The translations under genes were made by a program, and so were the position numbers. From Butyricimonas faecalis (GTDB lineage: Bacteria; Bacteroidota; Bacteroidia; Bacteroidales; Marinifilaceae): a DNA stretch of 64,000 nucleotides. The first letter of the stretch is position 1. The number at the start of each line of letters is the position of its first letter. The notes beneath the pieces were generated by a model. That model did not search any database. It saw only the letters and a program-made list of their open reading frames with translations, and was not told the DNA's origin. Shown here in pieces: positions 22,129 to 29,756 of this stretch. Location: the NCBI RefSeq assembly GCF_003991565.1, contig NZ_CP032819.1, forward strand, positions 1,612,001-1,676,000, written 5' to 3'.

Positions 22129-22473
22129 ATGACTCTCAAGGAAATTGCCGCGTTATCAAATGCCCAAGTAATCCACGAAAACAACCATCTCGACAAAACC
22201 ATCCGCCACGCCTTCGCTGCCGACCTGATGAGCGATGTACTCCGGTTAGATACCAGCGAGATGATTCTCATCACGGGACTCGCCAACTTACAAGTGATTC
22301 GCACGGCAGAAATGTCTGACATCAATTTCATCCTATTTGTTCGAGGAAAACAAGCCACCCCCGATATGGTAGAACTAGCCAAAGAATGCAACATCGCTAT
22401 CCTACAAAGCAAACAAAGCATGTTCAAAGTTTGCGGACTCCTGTACGAAGCAGGGCTAGAACCCATCTATTAA
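22129..22473 (+). CDS. DRTGG-domain protein, hydrogenase-sensor cluster
   Basis: A 114-residue stand-alone DRTGG-type domain: N-terminal 'MTLKEIAALSNAQVI', a central ITGLANLQVIRTAEMSDINFILFVRG core and a C-terminal segment ending in the alternating helix 'MFKVCGLLYEAGL'. DRTGG domains occur in phosphotransacetylases and CBS proteins and are thought to bind ligands or regulate. It is first of five co-directional genes (DRTGG, ATPase, hydrogenase-like, DRTGG, PHP), an arrangement also known around putative sensory [FeFe] hydrogenases of Clostridia. It is 12 bp from the next gene. Its regulatory role is inferred from context. Confidence 0.8.
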   Translation: MTLKEIAALSNAQVIHENNHLDKTIRHAFAADLMSDVLRLDTSEMILITGLANLQVIRTAEMSDINFILFVRGKQATPDMVELAKECNIAILQSKQSMFKVCGLLYEAGLEPIY

Positions 22474-22485
22474 AAAACAAACACC

Positions 22486-22896
22486 ATGGAATTCAACTAT
22501 AACATCGAGGGGGGAAACTTTTCTCGTGCCGGAACCGCCTCCAGCGAGGTAAAAAAAATATTGAAACAACTAAACGTCAATCCCGCCGTGCTAAAGCGGA
22601 TTGTAGTTGCCCTCTACGAAGCAGAGGTAAACGTGGTTGCTCACGCCTATGAAGGCACCATGCAAGTGTCCATCGACCCCGCGGTCATCACCGTGGTCAT
22701 CAGCGACCGGGGCCCCGGCATTCCGGACATCGACCTCGCCATGCAGGAAGGATACTCCACGGCCTCACCCGAAGTCCGGGAAATGGGATTCGGGGCAGGC
22801 ATGGGTCTACCGAACATGCAGAAAAACTGCGACAAACTAACCATCGAATCCAAAGTCAACGAGGGAACAAAAGTCACGATGACCACGTTTTTCTAA
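22486..22896 (+). CDS. RsbW/RsbT-like serine kinase (anti-sigma-type HATPase)
   Basis: A 136-residue GHKL ATPase without a histidine-phosphotransfer domain. The N-box is EAEVNVVAHAY, G1 is SDRGPGIPD and G2 is GFGAGMGLPNM. This fits RsbT/RsbW-type serine kinases used in partner switching. Sitting between a DRTGG gene and the hydrogenase-like sensor, it probably transmits the sensor's signal, but the target is not visible; no STAS-domain antagonist is encoded nearby. A perfect hairpin overlaps its stop codon. Confidence 0.85.
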   Translation: MEFNYNIEGGNFSRAGTASSEVKKILKQLNVNPAVLKRIVVALYEAEVNVVAHAYEGTMQVSIDPAVITVVISDRGPGIPDIDLAMQEGYSTASPEVREMGFGAGMGLPNMQKNCDKLTIESKVNEGTKVTMTTFF

Positions 22897-22918
22897 TCGC
22901 CACGGGCGATTAGAAAAA
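22888..22918 (+). repeat. Perfect 14-bp hairpin spanning the stop codon of the RsbW-like gene
   Basis: Arms TTTTTCTAATCGCC (22888-22901) and GGCGATTAGAAAAA (22905-22918) with a 3-nt loop. The TAA stop (22894-22896) lies inside the left arm. No T tract follows on the plus strand, so it may attenuate or stabilise the upstream message rather than terminate fully. Confidence 0.7.
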
Positions 22919-23032
22919 GCTAACTGCTAAAAGTTGAAAGTAGGAAATTAAGAAGTGTCAGTCTTGTGCGGCTGGAATCTAAAATCCAAAATCTAAAATC
23001 ATAAATCGTAAATCATAAATCTAAAATTAATC

Positions 23033-24379
23033 ATGGAACCGTTCTACCACGCGTTAAAAGTCGCCAGTACCGCCTGCATCGGATGCACACACTGCATGAG
23101 CCTTTGCCCCACGCAAGCCATCCGCATTAAAGGAGGCTTGGCGACGATAAACAAAAATGCTTGCGTAGACTGTGGCAAATGCCTCAAGTCGTGCCCGCAA
23201 CATGCCATATACGTGGAACAGGACGATTTCAACCAAATATTCAACTTCAAACACCGGATCATCCTTCTCCCGACAGTCCTTTTCGGACAATTCTCGGAAG
23301 AGATCACGGAACAACAAATCTTCGCGGAACTCCACCAGATGGGATTCACCGAGGTAATCGAGGTGGCACAAGCATCGGGCATTCTGGCAAAAGCCATACA
23401 ACGTCACATGGAAAAGAATTCCCACGAGCGTCCCTTCCTTTCGTCCTTCTGTCCCGCGATCGTCCGGTTGATACAAGTACGATTCCCCTCGCTGATTGAC
23501 CACATCGTGCCGTTGAAACAAGCCATGGACCTGGCAGCCATCTTTGCCCGCAAAAAATACCTTGACAAAAACATTTTGCCCGATGACGTCGGAATATTCT
23601 ATGTCACGCCCTGCGCGGCAAAAATAGCGGCTGTAAAAAGCCCGGTGGGAGACGATCAATCCAACATCGACGGGGTTATCAACCTGAATTTCATCTACAA
23701 CAAAATACAACTGGGCCTCACGCAACACCGGGATCAACCCGTGGAAACGGTAACCGAGCGCACGTATCTCTCCCCCGAATCCATCGCCTGGGACTTGTCG
23801 GAAGGGGAAGCCTCCAAATTTGAAGGCCGTTGCCTGGCAATCGACGAAATCCACAACGTGATCGACATCCTCGAAAAAATAGAAAATGACGAACTCACCG
23901 ACATCGACTTTCTTGAATTGCGAGCCTGCGACCACTCCTGCGCCGGAGGGGCACTCGTCGTGAACAACCGGTTCCTCACCATCGAACGCTTGCGCAAACG
24001 GATGCAAGCCAGCAAACACGAACAACAGCCACCCGATTTCGATGACATACAAGAATACGAATCCTACCTCTTCCGACAAAGTAAACTCAGCGGGGAAATC
24101 CCGCCGCGCTCCATCGAACAACTCGACGAAAACATGCTTGTTGCCATGGAGAAAATGGAAAAATTAAACCGCATCATGAGCGTTCTCCCGCGTATCGACT
24201 GCGGGGCCTGCGGCGCACCGGCCTGCCACACGCTGGCAAGGGATGTCGTTCAAGGAAAAGCGAAACTCAACCAATGCGTGTTCATGCAAAAACTCCTGTG
24301 CAACGAAGCCTTGATGACACCGGAAGAATCCCTCGAACTCTCAGAAAAAACGTGGGGATTAAAAAGATTTGGAGAATAA
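23033..24379 (+). CDS. Putative sensory (group C-like) [FeFe]-hydrogenase homologue
   Basis: A 448-residue iron-sulphur protein. Two [4Fe-4S] ferredoxin motifs come first (C15/18/21/25 and C44/47/50/54). The H-cluster domain has SSFCPA (C140), VTPCAAK (C194) and ACDHSCAGG (C299, C303). The position of the proton-relay cysteine, first C of the usual TSCCP motif, is phenylalanine F139. A final Fe-S motif has C390/C393/C398/C415 (GACGAPAC...QC). Cluster ligands are kept while the catalytic proton path is altered, consistent with sensing H2 or redox state rather than fast turnover. There is no PAS domain. It lies between DRTGG/ATPase and DRTGG/PHP genes. 'HydS-like' is inference. Confidence 0.82.
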   Translation: MEPFYHALKVASTACIGCTHCMSLCPTQAIRIKGGLATINKNACVDCGKCLKSCPQHAIYVEQDDFNQIFNFKHRIILLPTVLFGQFSEEITEQQIFAELHQMGFTEVIEVAQASGILAKAIQRHMEKNSHERPFLSSFCPAIVRLIQVRFPSLIDHIVPLKQAMDLAAIFARKKYLDKNILPDDVGIFYVTPCAAKIAAVKSPVGDDQSNIDGVINLNFIYNKIQLGLTQHRDQPVETVTERTYLSPESIAWDLSEGEASKFEGRCLAIDEIHNVIDILEKIENDELTDIDFLELRACDHSCAGGALVVNNRFLTIERLRKRMQASKHEQQPPDFDDIQEYESYLFRQSKLSGEIPPRSIEQLDENMLVAMEKMEKLNRIMSVLPRIDCGACGAPACHTLARDVVQGKAKLNQCVFMQKLLCNEALMTPEESLELSEKTWGLKRFGE

Positions 24380-24422
24380 ACAAGCAAACAACATATTCAC
24401 GAAAAAACATAAACTACGAATT

Positions 24423-24758
24423 ATGACAGTACAAGACATTGTTTCCCAACTAAACCTCACGGTATGCTCCGGACAGGAAGGTTTACAACGAGAAGTTAAA
24501 GGAGGCTACACGTCCGACCTGCTAAGCGATGTCATGGGACACGCCCAAGAAGGCGATATATGGATCACCCTCCAAACACACAAAAACGTCATGGCCATCG
24601 CCTCCCTGAAAGAAATCGCCGCCGTCATTCTGGTGAAAGGACACGTTCCGGAAGAAGACACCCGGGAAGAAAGCAATAACGAAAACATACCCATCCTCAC
24701 CACCCCGTTACAAACATTCGAGATCACGGGACAACTCTACAAACTACTTCACCCGTAA
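24423..24758 (+). CDS. Second DRTGG-domain protein
   Basis: A 111-residue protein with the start placed at MTVQDIVSQLNL; an upstream in-frame TTG would overlap the hydrogenase-like gene. It resembles the first DRTGG protein in layout: an N-terminal helix-turn, the motif GGYTSDLLSDVMGHAQEGDIW, and a C-terminal 'FEITGQLYKLL'. The conserved 'DLLSDVMGHA' stretch parallels 'ADLMSDVLRLD' of the first copy, which suggests duplication. It probably works with the hydrogenase-like sensor. No catalytic residues are evident. Confidence 0.8.
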   Translation: MTVQDIVSQLNLTVCSGQEGLQREVKGGYTSDLLSDVMGHAQEGDIWITLQTHKNVMAIASLKEIAAVILVKGHVPEEDTREESNNENIPILTTPLQTFEITGQLYKLLHP

Positions 24759-24769
24759 TCGCGAATCTC

Positions 24770-25489
24770 ATGGAAATCCGGGCCGATCTACATATACACA
24801 CCGTGCTGTCACCTTGCGGAGATCTCGACATGAGTCCCGCGAACATCATCGGCATGGCATTGCAGAAAGGCCTCTCCCTCATCGGGATCTCGGACCACAA
24901 CTCCACCCGGCAAGCCCCCGTGATCCGCCAACTGGGCGAACAACAGGGGGTACGGGTTCTTTGCGGAACGGAAATCAACACGGCGGAAGAGGTTCACGCC
25001 CTCGCGTACTTCCCCACCTTGGAACGCCTTGCCGAATTCCAGTACTTCCTGGATCTCCACCTCCCGGATATAAAAAACAACCCGGACAAATTCGGTTACC
25101 AAGTCGTGGTGGACGCTATGGAACAAATCATCTACGAAGAAGAGCGACTACTGATCACGGCCCTGGACGTCGATATAAACACGATAGAACACACCGTTCA
25201 CGCGCTGGATGGCATCTTCATCCCGGCCCACATCGACAAACCCCGTTTCAGCATCCTCTCGCAACTCGGCTTTGTCCCCAAAGACTTGAAATGCGAAGCG
25301 CTTGAACTCAGTCCCCACACGACACGGGAACAATTTCTTCAACAAAACGCCTATTTATCCGGATACAAATTTATCCGTTCTTCCGACGCACATTATGTTG
25401 ACGACATCGGTAAAGTTTTTTCGATACTCTCGCTACCGGATTTGTCATTCGATTCCATTCGGTCGGCCATCACCGCACACGTCTCCTGA
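24770..25489 (+). CDS. PHP-domain phosphoesterase
   Basis: A 239-residue polymerase-and-histidinol-phosphatase-fold protein. Metal-binding motifs are DLHIHTVLSPCG (H8, H10), a SDHNS segment at about 42-46, CGTEIN (about 65-70), HIDKPRF and the C-terminal SSDAHYVDDIG. PHP enzymes hydrolyse phosphate esters with a trinuclear metal site. PHP genes recur next to DRTGG and hydrogenase-sensor genes, so a signalling role such as turning over a nucleotide or phosphoprotein is possible. It is last in the five-gene run, 12 bp after the second DRTGG gene. Confidence 0.86.
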   Translation: MEIRADLHIHTVLSPCGDLDMSPANIIGMALQKGLSLIGISDHNSTRQAPVIRQLGEQQGVRVLCGTEINTAEEVHALAYFPTLERLAEFQYFLDLHLPDIKNNPDKFGYQVVVDAMEQIIYEEERLLITALDVDINTIEHTVHALDGIFIPAHIDKPRFSILSQLGFVPKDLKCEALELSPHTTREQFLQQNAYLSGYKFIRSSDAHYVDDIGKVFSILSLPDLSFDSIRSAITAHVS

Positions 25490-25603
25490 TGTCCCATACC
25501 GTTATACCCGCGGGATGAGTTCTCCATTTCAGCATCGCATACCTACATTTTCTCGACGATTTTATCAACGATAAACACCCGACTGCTTATCAAAAGTCAG
25601 TCT

Positions 25604-25709
25604 TTTAATAACTACCTCCCCTAACCCCTCCTTGCTCAGGAGGGGAAACCGCTTGGTAATCAACCCTCCCCCTATGTAAGGGGGAGTTGGAGGGGGTAGC
25701 TTGTTGATA
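25604..25709. repeat. Dispersed ~106-bp foldable repeat, copy 1
   Basis: About 90 % identical by eye to 32054-32159 in the same orientation. It contains two inner hairpins (CCCCTCC...GGAGGGG and CTCCCCCT...AGGGGGAG), enclosed by an outer pairing of CTACCTCCCC with GGAGGGGGTAG. The predicted shape is a three-way junction, as in REP/MITE-like elements. Confidence 0.8.
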
Positions 25710-25878
25710 GGAATAAAACTTGTTAGATAGTCCCGTTGAATTACTCTCCTACTTTGCTTAAAAATAAGTTTTTTGACACACCCCACACACGTGAATTCAA
25801 GCTCAACATCAATTAAGCCTGAATTAATGTAAAATAAAGCTATCAAAATGCAATCATATAGCCATCATGTAGCGACCC

Positions 25879-25920
25879 GCTCCCATTCCCCTCCCATTCC
25901 GCTCCTATTCCCCTCCCATT
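25879..25920. repeat. Tandem repeat, 11-bp unit x ~4
   Basis: Units GCTCCCATTCC, CCTCCCATTCC, GCTCCTATTCC, CCTCCCATT. The first base alternates G/C, so it can also be read as a 22-bp unit repeated twice. Lies in non-coding DNA. Confidence 0.8.
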
Positions 25921-26258
25921 AAAATATGAAATTATTGTAGTACCATAGCAATTATTAACAGGGTGATGGGTTTATGGTAGCAATTTGATCACAGCCTAAT
26001 AGCTCTATCAAATAGAAGCTCCAATAGAAAACCGATATTACAGGGATATAATTTTACATGATTTTTATAGCAAAAAACGAACGTTTATTAATATCACAAA
26101 TATAGATATTTTTGTCTAAAGCAAAACTATATTGCGTATTTTTTAATATTCTGTCGATCAAGTAGAAAGCAAAGTAAACATTGATATTCGCCATTTTATT
26201 GATGGTCAGTATTTCAATATAATAAAACGTTCATTTTTTGATACCCCCAAAAAACACT

Positions 26259-26636
26259 ATGGATAGTCAAAACACATTGCCACTCAAGAAACTACTCGTT
26301 GCTGAAGACAACGAAAGTAATTTTCTTTTACTCATGACTATCTTGAAAAAAGATTACCAGATCATCCATGCCGTAGATGGTTTGGAAACCATCCAAAAAT
26401 ACAGGGAATACTCCCCCGACGCGATTCTCATGGATATCAAAATGCCGAACATGAATGGTTTGGAAGCCACCCGTGAAATCCGGAAGTTAAACACGTGCAT
26501 CCCCATTATCGTTGTGAGTGCTTTTGCCTTCGACGGTGACAAACAGGAAGCACGCCAAGCCGGTTGCACTGACTATCTTGTAAAACCGATCGACTCGCGT
26601 TTATTAAAAGAAACTTTGAAGAAGTATCTTCCCTAA
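26259..26636 (+). CDS. Single-domain response regulator (CheY-like)
   Basis: A 125-residue receiver domain without output domain. The phosphoacceptor is D59 (ILMDIKMPNMNG), the acidic pair is E16/D17 (VAEDN), the switch is VSAFAF and the conserved lysine is K109 (LVKPID). The start is placed at the ATG giving MDSQNTLPL. It stands alone between the sensory operon and the hydrogenase operon. It might receive phosphate from the hybrid kinase at 32193-33350, but no partner is proven. Confidence 0.9.
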   Translation: MDSQNTLPLKKLLVAEDNESNFLLLMTILKKDYQIIHAVDGLETIQKYREYSPDAILMDIKMPNMNGLEATREIRKLNTCIPIIVVSAFAFDGDKQEARQAGCTDYLVKPIDSRLLKETLKKYLP

Positions 26637-26787
26637 GGGAAAACAAAATTCTCACGATATACATCTATTTCCCGATACACGAATCACAAAAATCAACGTG
26701 TCGAAATACTGAATAATTTCTACATTAGAAACAATCTATATAATGGCAAGTTGATAACAAATTTCTTGTTCACATGAATAATTTAAC

Positions 26788-26795
26788 TATATTTG
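26788..26795 (+). promoter_or_regulatory. -7 promoter box (TATATTTG) for the hydrogenase operon
   Basis: TATATTTG with a CTTG at about 26765-26768 near the expected -33 position. The leader to the ATG at 26903 would be about 100 nt. Confidence 0.55.
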
Positions 26796-26902
26796 GAACG
26801 ATTTTTCGTGCGATTGAAATAAAACCAGGGGAAAAAAGTAAAAACTATAAGAATGCGTGCTTCTCATTCAAGAAAAAATGGAGTAATTAATACAGGTATT
26901 AC

Positions 26903-27442
26903 ATGCAAACGTTATCGGACCATATCCTAGATATAGCCCAGAACTCGATACGAGCCCAAGCTTCCCGTGTTGAGATTGACTTGCAAGAGAATATAACAGA
27001 AGATTCTCTTGTCATCACGATCAGAGATAACGGATGTGGCATGGACGAAGCCACCGCGGCCAAAGTTACCGATCCTTTTTTCACGAGCAGAACCGTGCGT
27101 AAAGTCGGGTTGGGGATTCCCCTATTCAAACAGAACGCAGAAGCAACAGGGGGAACCTTGAAAATAAGATCCAAACCGGGAGAAGGTACCACCATCGAGG
27201 CAAAATTCGGTCTTTCACACTGGGACAGACCACCACTGGGTGATGTGGCAGGAAGTATCGTGATTCTCGTGTCGGCCAACCCGGGGATCGATTTCACGTA
27301 CCATCATGTCACGGAGAAAGGGGAATACACGTTCGACACGCGTGAAGTAAAAGAAATACTGGAGGGAGTCCCTCTAAATGACCCGGAGATCGTGATGGCA
27401 TTGAGACAAATGATCCGGGAAAACATCAAAGAGATTACATAA
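26903..27442 (+). CDS. HATPase-domain protein of hydrogenase operon
   Basis: A 179-residue GHKL ATPase: N-box DIAQNSIRAQ, G1 RDNGCGMD, G2 RKVGLGIPLFKQ, then a C-terminal ~70-residue extension unlike histidine kinases. There is no phosphoacceptor histidine domain. Proteins of this type head NADH- or NADP-linked [FeFe]-hydrogenase operons in many anaerobes, where their role is unsettled. It is 34 bp upstream of the HndB-like gene and is probably co-transcribed with hydBAC. Confidence 0.85.
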   Translation: MQTLSDHILDIAQNSIRAQASRVEIDLQENITEDSLVITIRDNGCGMDEATAAKVTDPFFTSRTVRKVGLGIPLFKQNAEATGGTLKIRSKPGEGTTIEAKFGLSHWDRPPLGDVAGSIVILVSANPGIDFTYHHVTEKGEYTFDTREVKEILEGVPLNDPEIVMALRQMIRENIKEIT

Positions 27443-27476
27443 ACCAATTAAAACAAAATAACCTTAATCATTTTAT

Positions 27477-27866
27477 ATGGAAAAAATCAAATCACTCGCG
27501 GACCTCAAACGCATCAAAGAAAACGTGCAGACGAAGATTGATCTTCGAGAGAAAAGTGAACAGGTTGAAAACCTGATCCAGATTAAAGTGGCTATGGCAA
27601 CTTGCGGGATCGCCGCGGGCAGTAAGGACACCATGAACTACTTTATCGAGAACCTGGAGAAAAACGGGATTACAGCCGTGGTGACACAAACGGGATGTAT
27701 GGGGTACTGCTACGCGGAGCCGACCGTGGAAATCACAAAACCGGGGAAAGACCCGATCGTGTTCGGACACGTCACCGAGGAACGAGCCGAAGAAATCATC
27801 CAGAAATACCTGAAGAATGACGAACTCGTGGCCGATATCATTCCGGTGAATTTTGAAACGATCTAA
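27477..27866 (+). CDS. HndB-like (2Fe-2S) ferredoxin-type hydrogenase subunit
   Basis: A 129-residue protein with a helical N-terminus (1-35) and a thioredoxin-like ferredoxin fold. The visible cysteines are C43 (ATCGIAAGS), C74 and C78 (CMGYCYAEP). The fourth position of the usual CxxxxC motif is glycine G48, as in many HndB-type subunits I recall. It may hold a modified or incomplete cluster, or be structural. Position directly before the NuoF-like gene suits the HndABCD arrangement of the NADP-reducing hydrogenase of Desulfovibrio. Confidence 0.85.
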   Translation: MEKIKSLADLKRIKENVQTKIDLREKSEQVENLIQIKVAMATCGIAAGSKDTMNYFIENLEKNGITAVVTQTGCMGYCYAEPTVEITKPGKDPIVFGHVTEERAEEIIQKYLKNDELVADIIPVNFETI

Positions 27867-27908
27867 AAGAAAAAAACAGCTAGAACAACTAATCAAAACC
27901 TTGAATCT

Positions 27909-29699
27909 ATGAGTTATAAAATGCATATCCTCGTTTGTGGTGGAACGGGATGTAGAGCATCTGCCAGTCATCAGATTATTACCCGGCTGGAAGAATGTCT
28001 AAAAGAGAGGAACCTGGAGGACGAAGTTCAGGTCATCGCAACCGGTTGTTTCGGTTTCTGCGAGAAAGGACCGATCGTGAAAGTCATGCCCGACAACACT
28101 TTCTACGTACAGGTGAAACCGGACGATGCCGAGGAAATTGTAAACGAACATGTTATCAAAGGACGTAAAGTCGAAAGATTATTATATAAAGACCCGGAGA
28201 AGAAAGAAGCGGTGAGCGACTCGAAACACATGGGGTTCTACAAGAAGCAATTGCGTATCGCTTTGCGTAACTGCGGATTCATTGACCCGGAAAATATTGA
28301 AGAATATATCGCCCGCGAAGGATATTCCGCACTAGCGAAATGTATCACCGAGATGAAACCGGAGGAAGTGATCAACGAGATCAAATTATCCGGACTTCGG
28401 GGTCGTGGAGGCGGTGGTTTCCCGACCGGCTTGAAGTGGGAATTCGCCAGCAAATATCAAGCGGATCAGAAATACGTGGTGTGTAATGCCGACGAGGGTG
28501 ACCCGGGGGCATTCATGGACCGTTCGATCATGGAGGGTGACCCGCACTCGGTGATTGAAGCCATGGCCATTTGCGGGTACAGTATCGGGGCCACCAAAGG
28601 ATTGGTTTATATCCGCGCCGAATACCCGCTTGCCATTCAACGCCTGAAAACAGCCATCCACCAAGCCGAAGAATTCGGTTTACTGGGTGAGAATATCTTT
28701 GGTACCGATTTCTCGTTCACCATCGAATTGCGTTACGGGGCAGGCGCCTTCGTTTGCGGCGAGGAAACAGCGTTGATCCACTCCATGGAAGGACACCGCG
28801 GGGAGCCCACGATAAAACCGCCCTTCCCGGCAGAATCGGGTTACCTGAATCGCCCGACCAACGTGAATAACGTGGAAACTTTAGCCAATATCCCGGCCAT
28901 TATTATCAAGGGAGCCAACTGGTTCAACAAAATCGGGACGGAACGTTCCAAGGGAACCAAGGTTTTCGCCCTTGCCGGAAAAATCAATAACGTGGGACTG
29001 ATCGAGGTGCCCATGGGAACTACCCTTCGTGAAGTGATTTACGAGATTGGCGGCGGTATCAAAAACGGTAAGAAATTTAAAGCGGTACAAACCGGAGGAC
29101 CTTCCGGCGGTTGTTTGACCGAGAAGCATTTGGATGTACCGATCGATTTCGACAACCTGTTGGCCTCCGGTTCCATGATGGGTTCCGGGGGTATGATCGT
29201 GATGGACGAGGATGATTGCATGGTATCCGTGGCCAAATTCTATCTCGAATTCACGGTGGAAGAATCGTGCGGTAAATGTACACCTTGCCGTATCGGTAAC
29301 AAACGCCTGCACGAAATCTTGGACAAGATCACGCAGGGTAAAGGGACGATGGAAGACCTGGAAACGTTGAAAAACCTCAGCCGCGTGATCAAAGACACGG
29401 CTTTGTGTGGTTTGGGCCAAACCTCCCCGAACCCGGTGCTGTCGACCATAGATAACTTCCATGACGAATATCTCGCCCACATCAAAGACAAGAAATGTCC
29501 GGCAGGACAATGTAAGGCATTGCTGATGTTCCACATTGACCCGGAACTTTGTATCGGATGCGGACTCTGTGCCCGTAATTGTCCGGTAGATGCCATCGTG
29601 GGGGAACGCAAAGAACCGCATTTTATCAACACGGCCAAATGTATCAAGTGTGGCGCGTGTATGGAAAAATGTAAGTTCAAAGCGGTAAGTACGAGATAA
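27909..29699 (+). CDS. hydB: NADH-binding flavoprotein subunit of [FeFe] hydrogenase (HydB/HndC, NuoF-like)
   Basis: A 596-residue diaphorase subunit moving electrons between NAD(H) and HydA. An N-terminal thioredoxin-like [2Fe-2S] domain has C10, C15, C47, C51. The NuoF core contains the glycine-rich GLRGRGGGGFPTGLKW and the FMN/NADH region CNADEGDPGAFMDR. The N3-type cluster motif is ESCGKCTPCRIG, and the C-terminal tail has two [4Fe-4S] ferredoxin motifs (CIGCGLCARNC and CIKCGACMEKC). This layout matches HydB of bifurcating hydrogenases, so coupling to ferredoxin is possible but not shown. Confidence 0.95.
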   Translation: MSYKMHILVCGGTGCRASASHQIITRLEECLKERNLEDEVQVIATGCFGFCEKGPIVKVMPDNTFYVQVKPDDAEEIVNEHVIKGRKVERLLYKDPEKKEAVSDSKHMGFYKKQLRIALRNCGFIDPENIEEYIAREGYSALAKCITEMKPEEVINEIKLSGLRGRGGGGFPTGLKWEFASKYQADQKYVVCNADEGDPGAFMDRSIMEGDPHSVIEAMAICGYSIGATKGLVYIRAEYPLAIQRLKTAIHQAEEFGLLGENIFGTDFSFTIELRYGAGAFVCGEETALIHSMEGHRGEPTIKPPFPAESGYLNRPTNVNNVETLANIPAIIIKGANWFNKIGTERSKGTKVFALAGKINNVGLIEVPMGTTLREVIYEIGGGIKNGKKFKAVQTGGPSGGCLTEKHLDVPIDFDNLLASGSMMGSGGMIVMDEDDCMVSVAKFYLEFTVEESCGKCTPCRIGNKRLHEILDKITQGKGTMEDLETLKNLSRVIKDTALCGLGQTSPNPVLSTIDNFHDEYLAHIKDKKCPAGQCKALLMFHIDPELCIGCGLCARNCPVDAIVGERKEPHFINTAKCIKCGACMEKCKFKAVSTR

Positions 29700-29756
29700 G
29701 TTAGAATGTAGAATTTAAAATTTAGAATTGCTTCGGCAGTTGAGGAAGTTTATACT

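Larger units (their letters stand above)
25490..26258. other. 769-bp intergenic region with repeats and a possible promoter
   Basis: No credible gene. It holds the first copy of a folded dispersed repeat (25604-25709) and a tandem 11-mer array (25879-25920). A-T rich sequence follows, with TATTTTTG at 26107-26114, which fits the -7 consensus and could start the transcript of the response regulator at 26259. Confidence 0.6.

Noticed and set aside
23054..24121. 355-residue minus-strand frame opposite the hydrogenase-like gene
   Set aside because: Shadow of a clear Fe-S protein on the plus strand, no family features.
25861..25920. CRISPR-like array
   Set aside because: Units are 11 bp and directly adjacent with no spacers; a simple tandem repeat.
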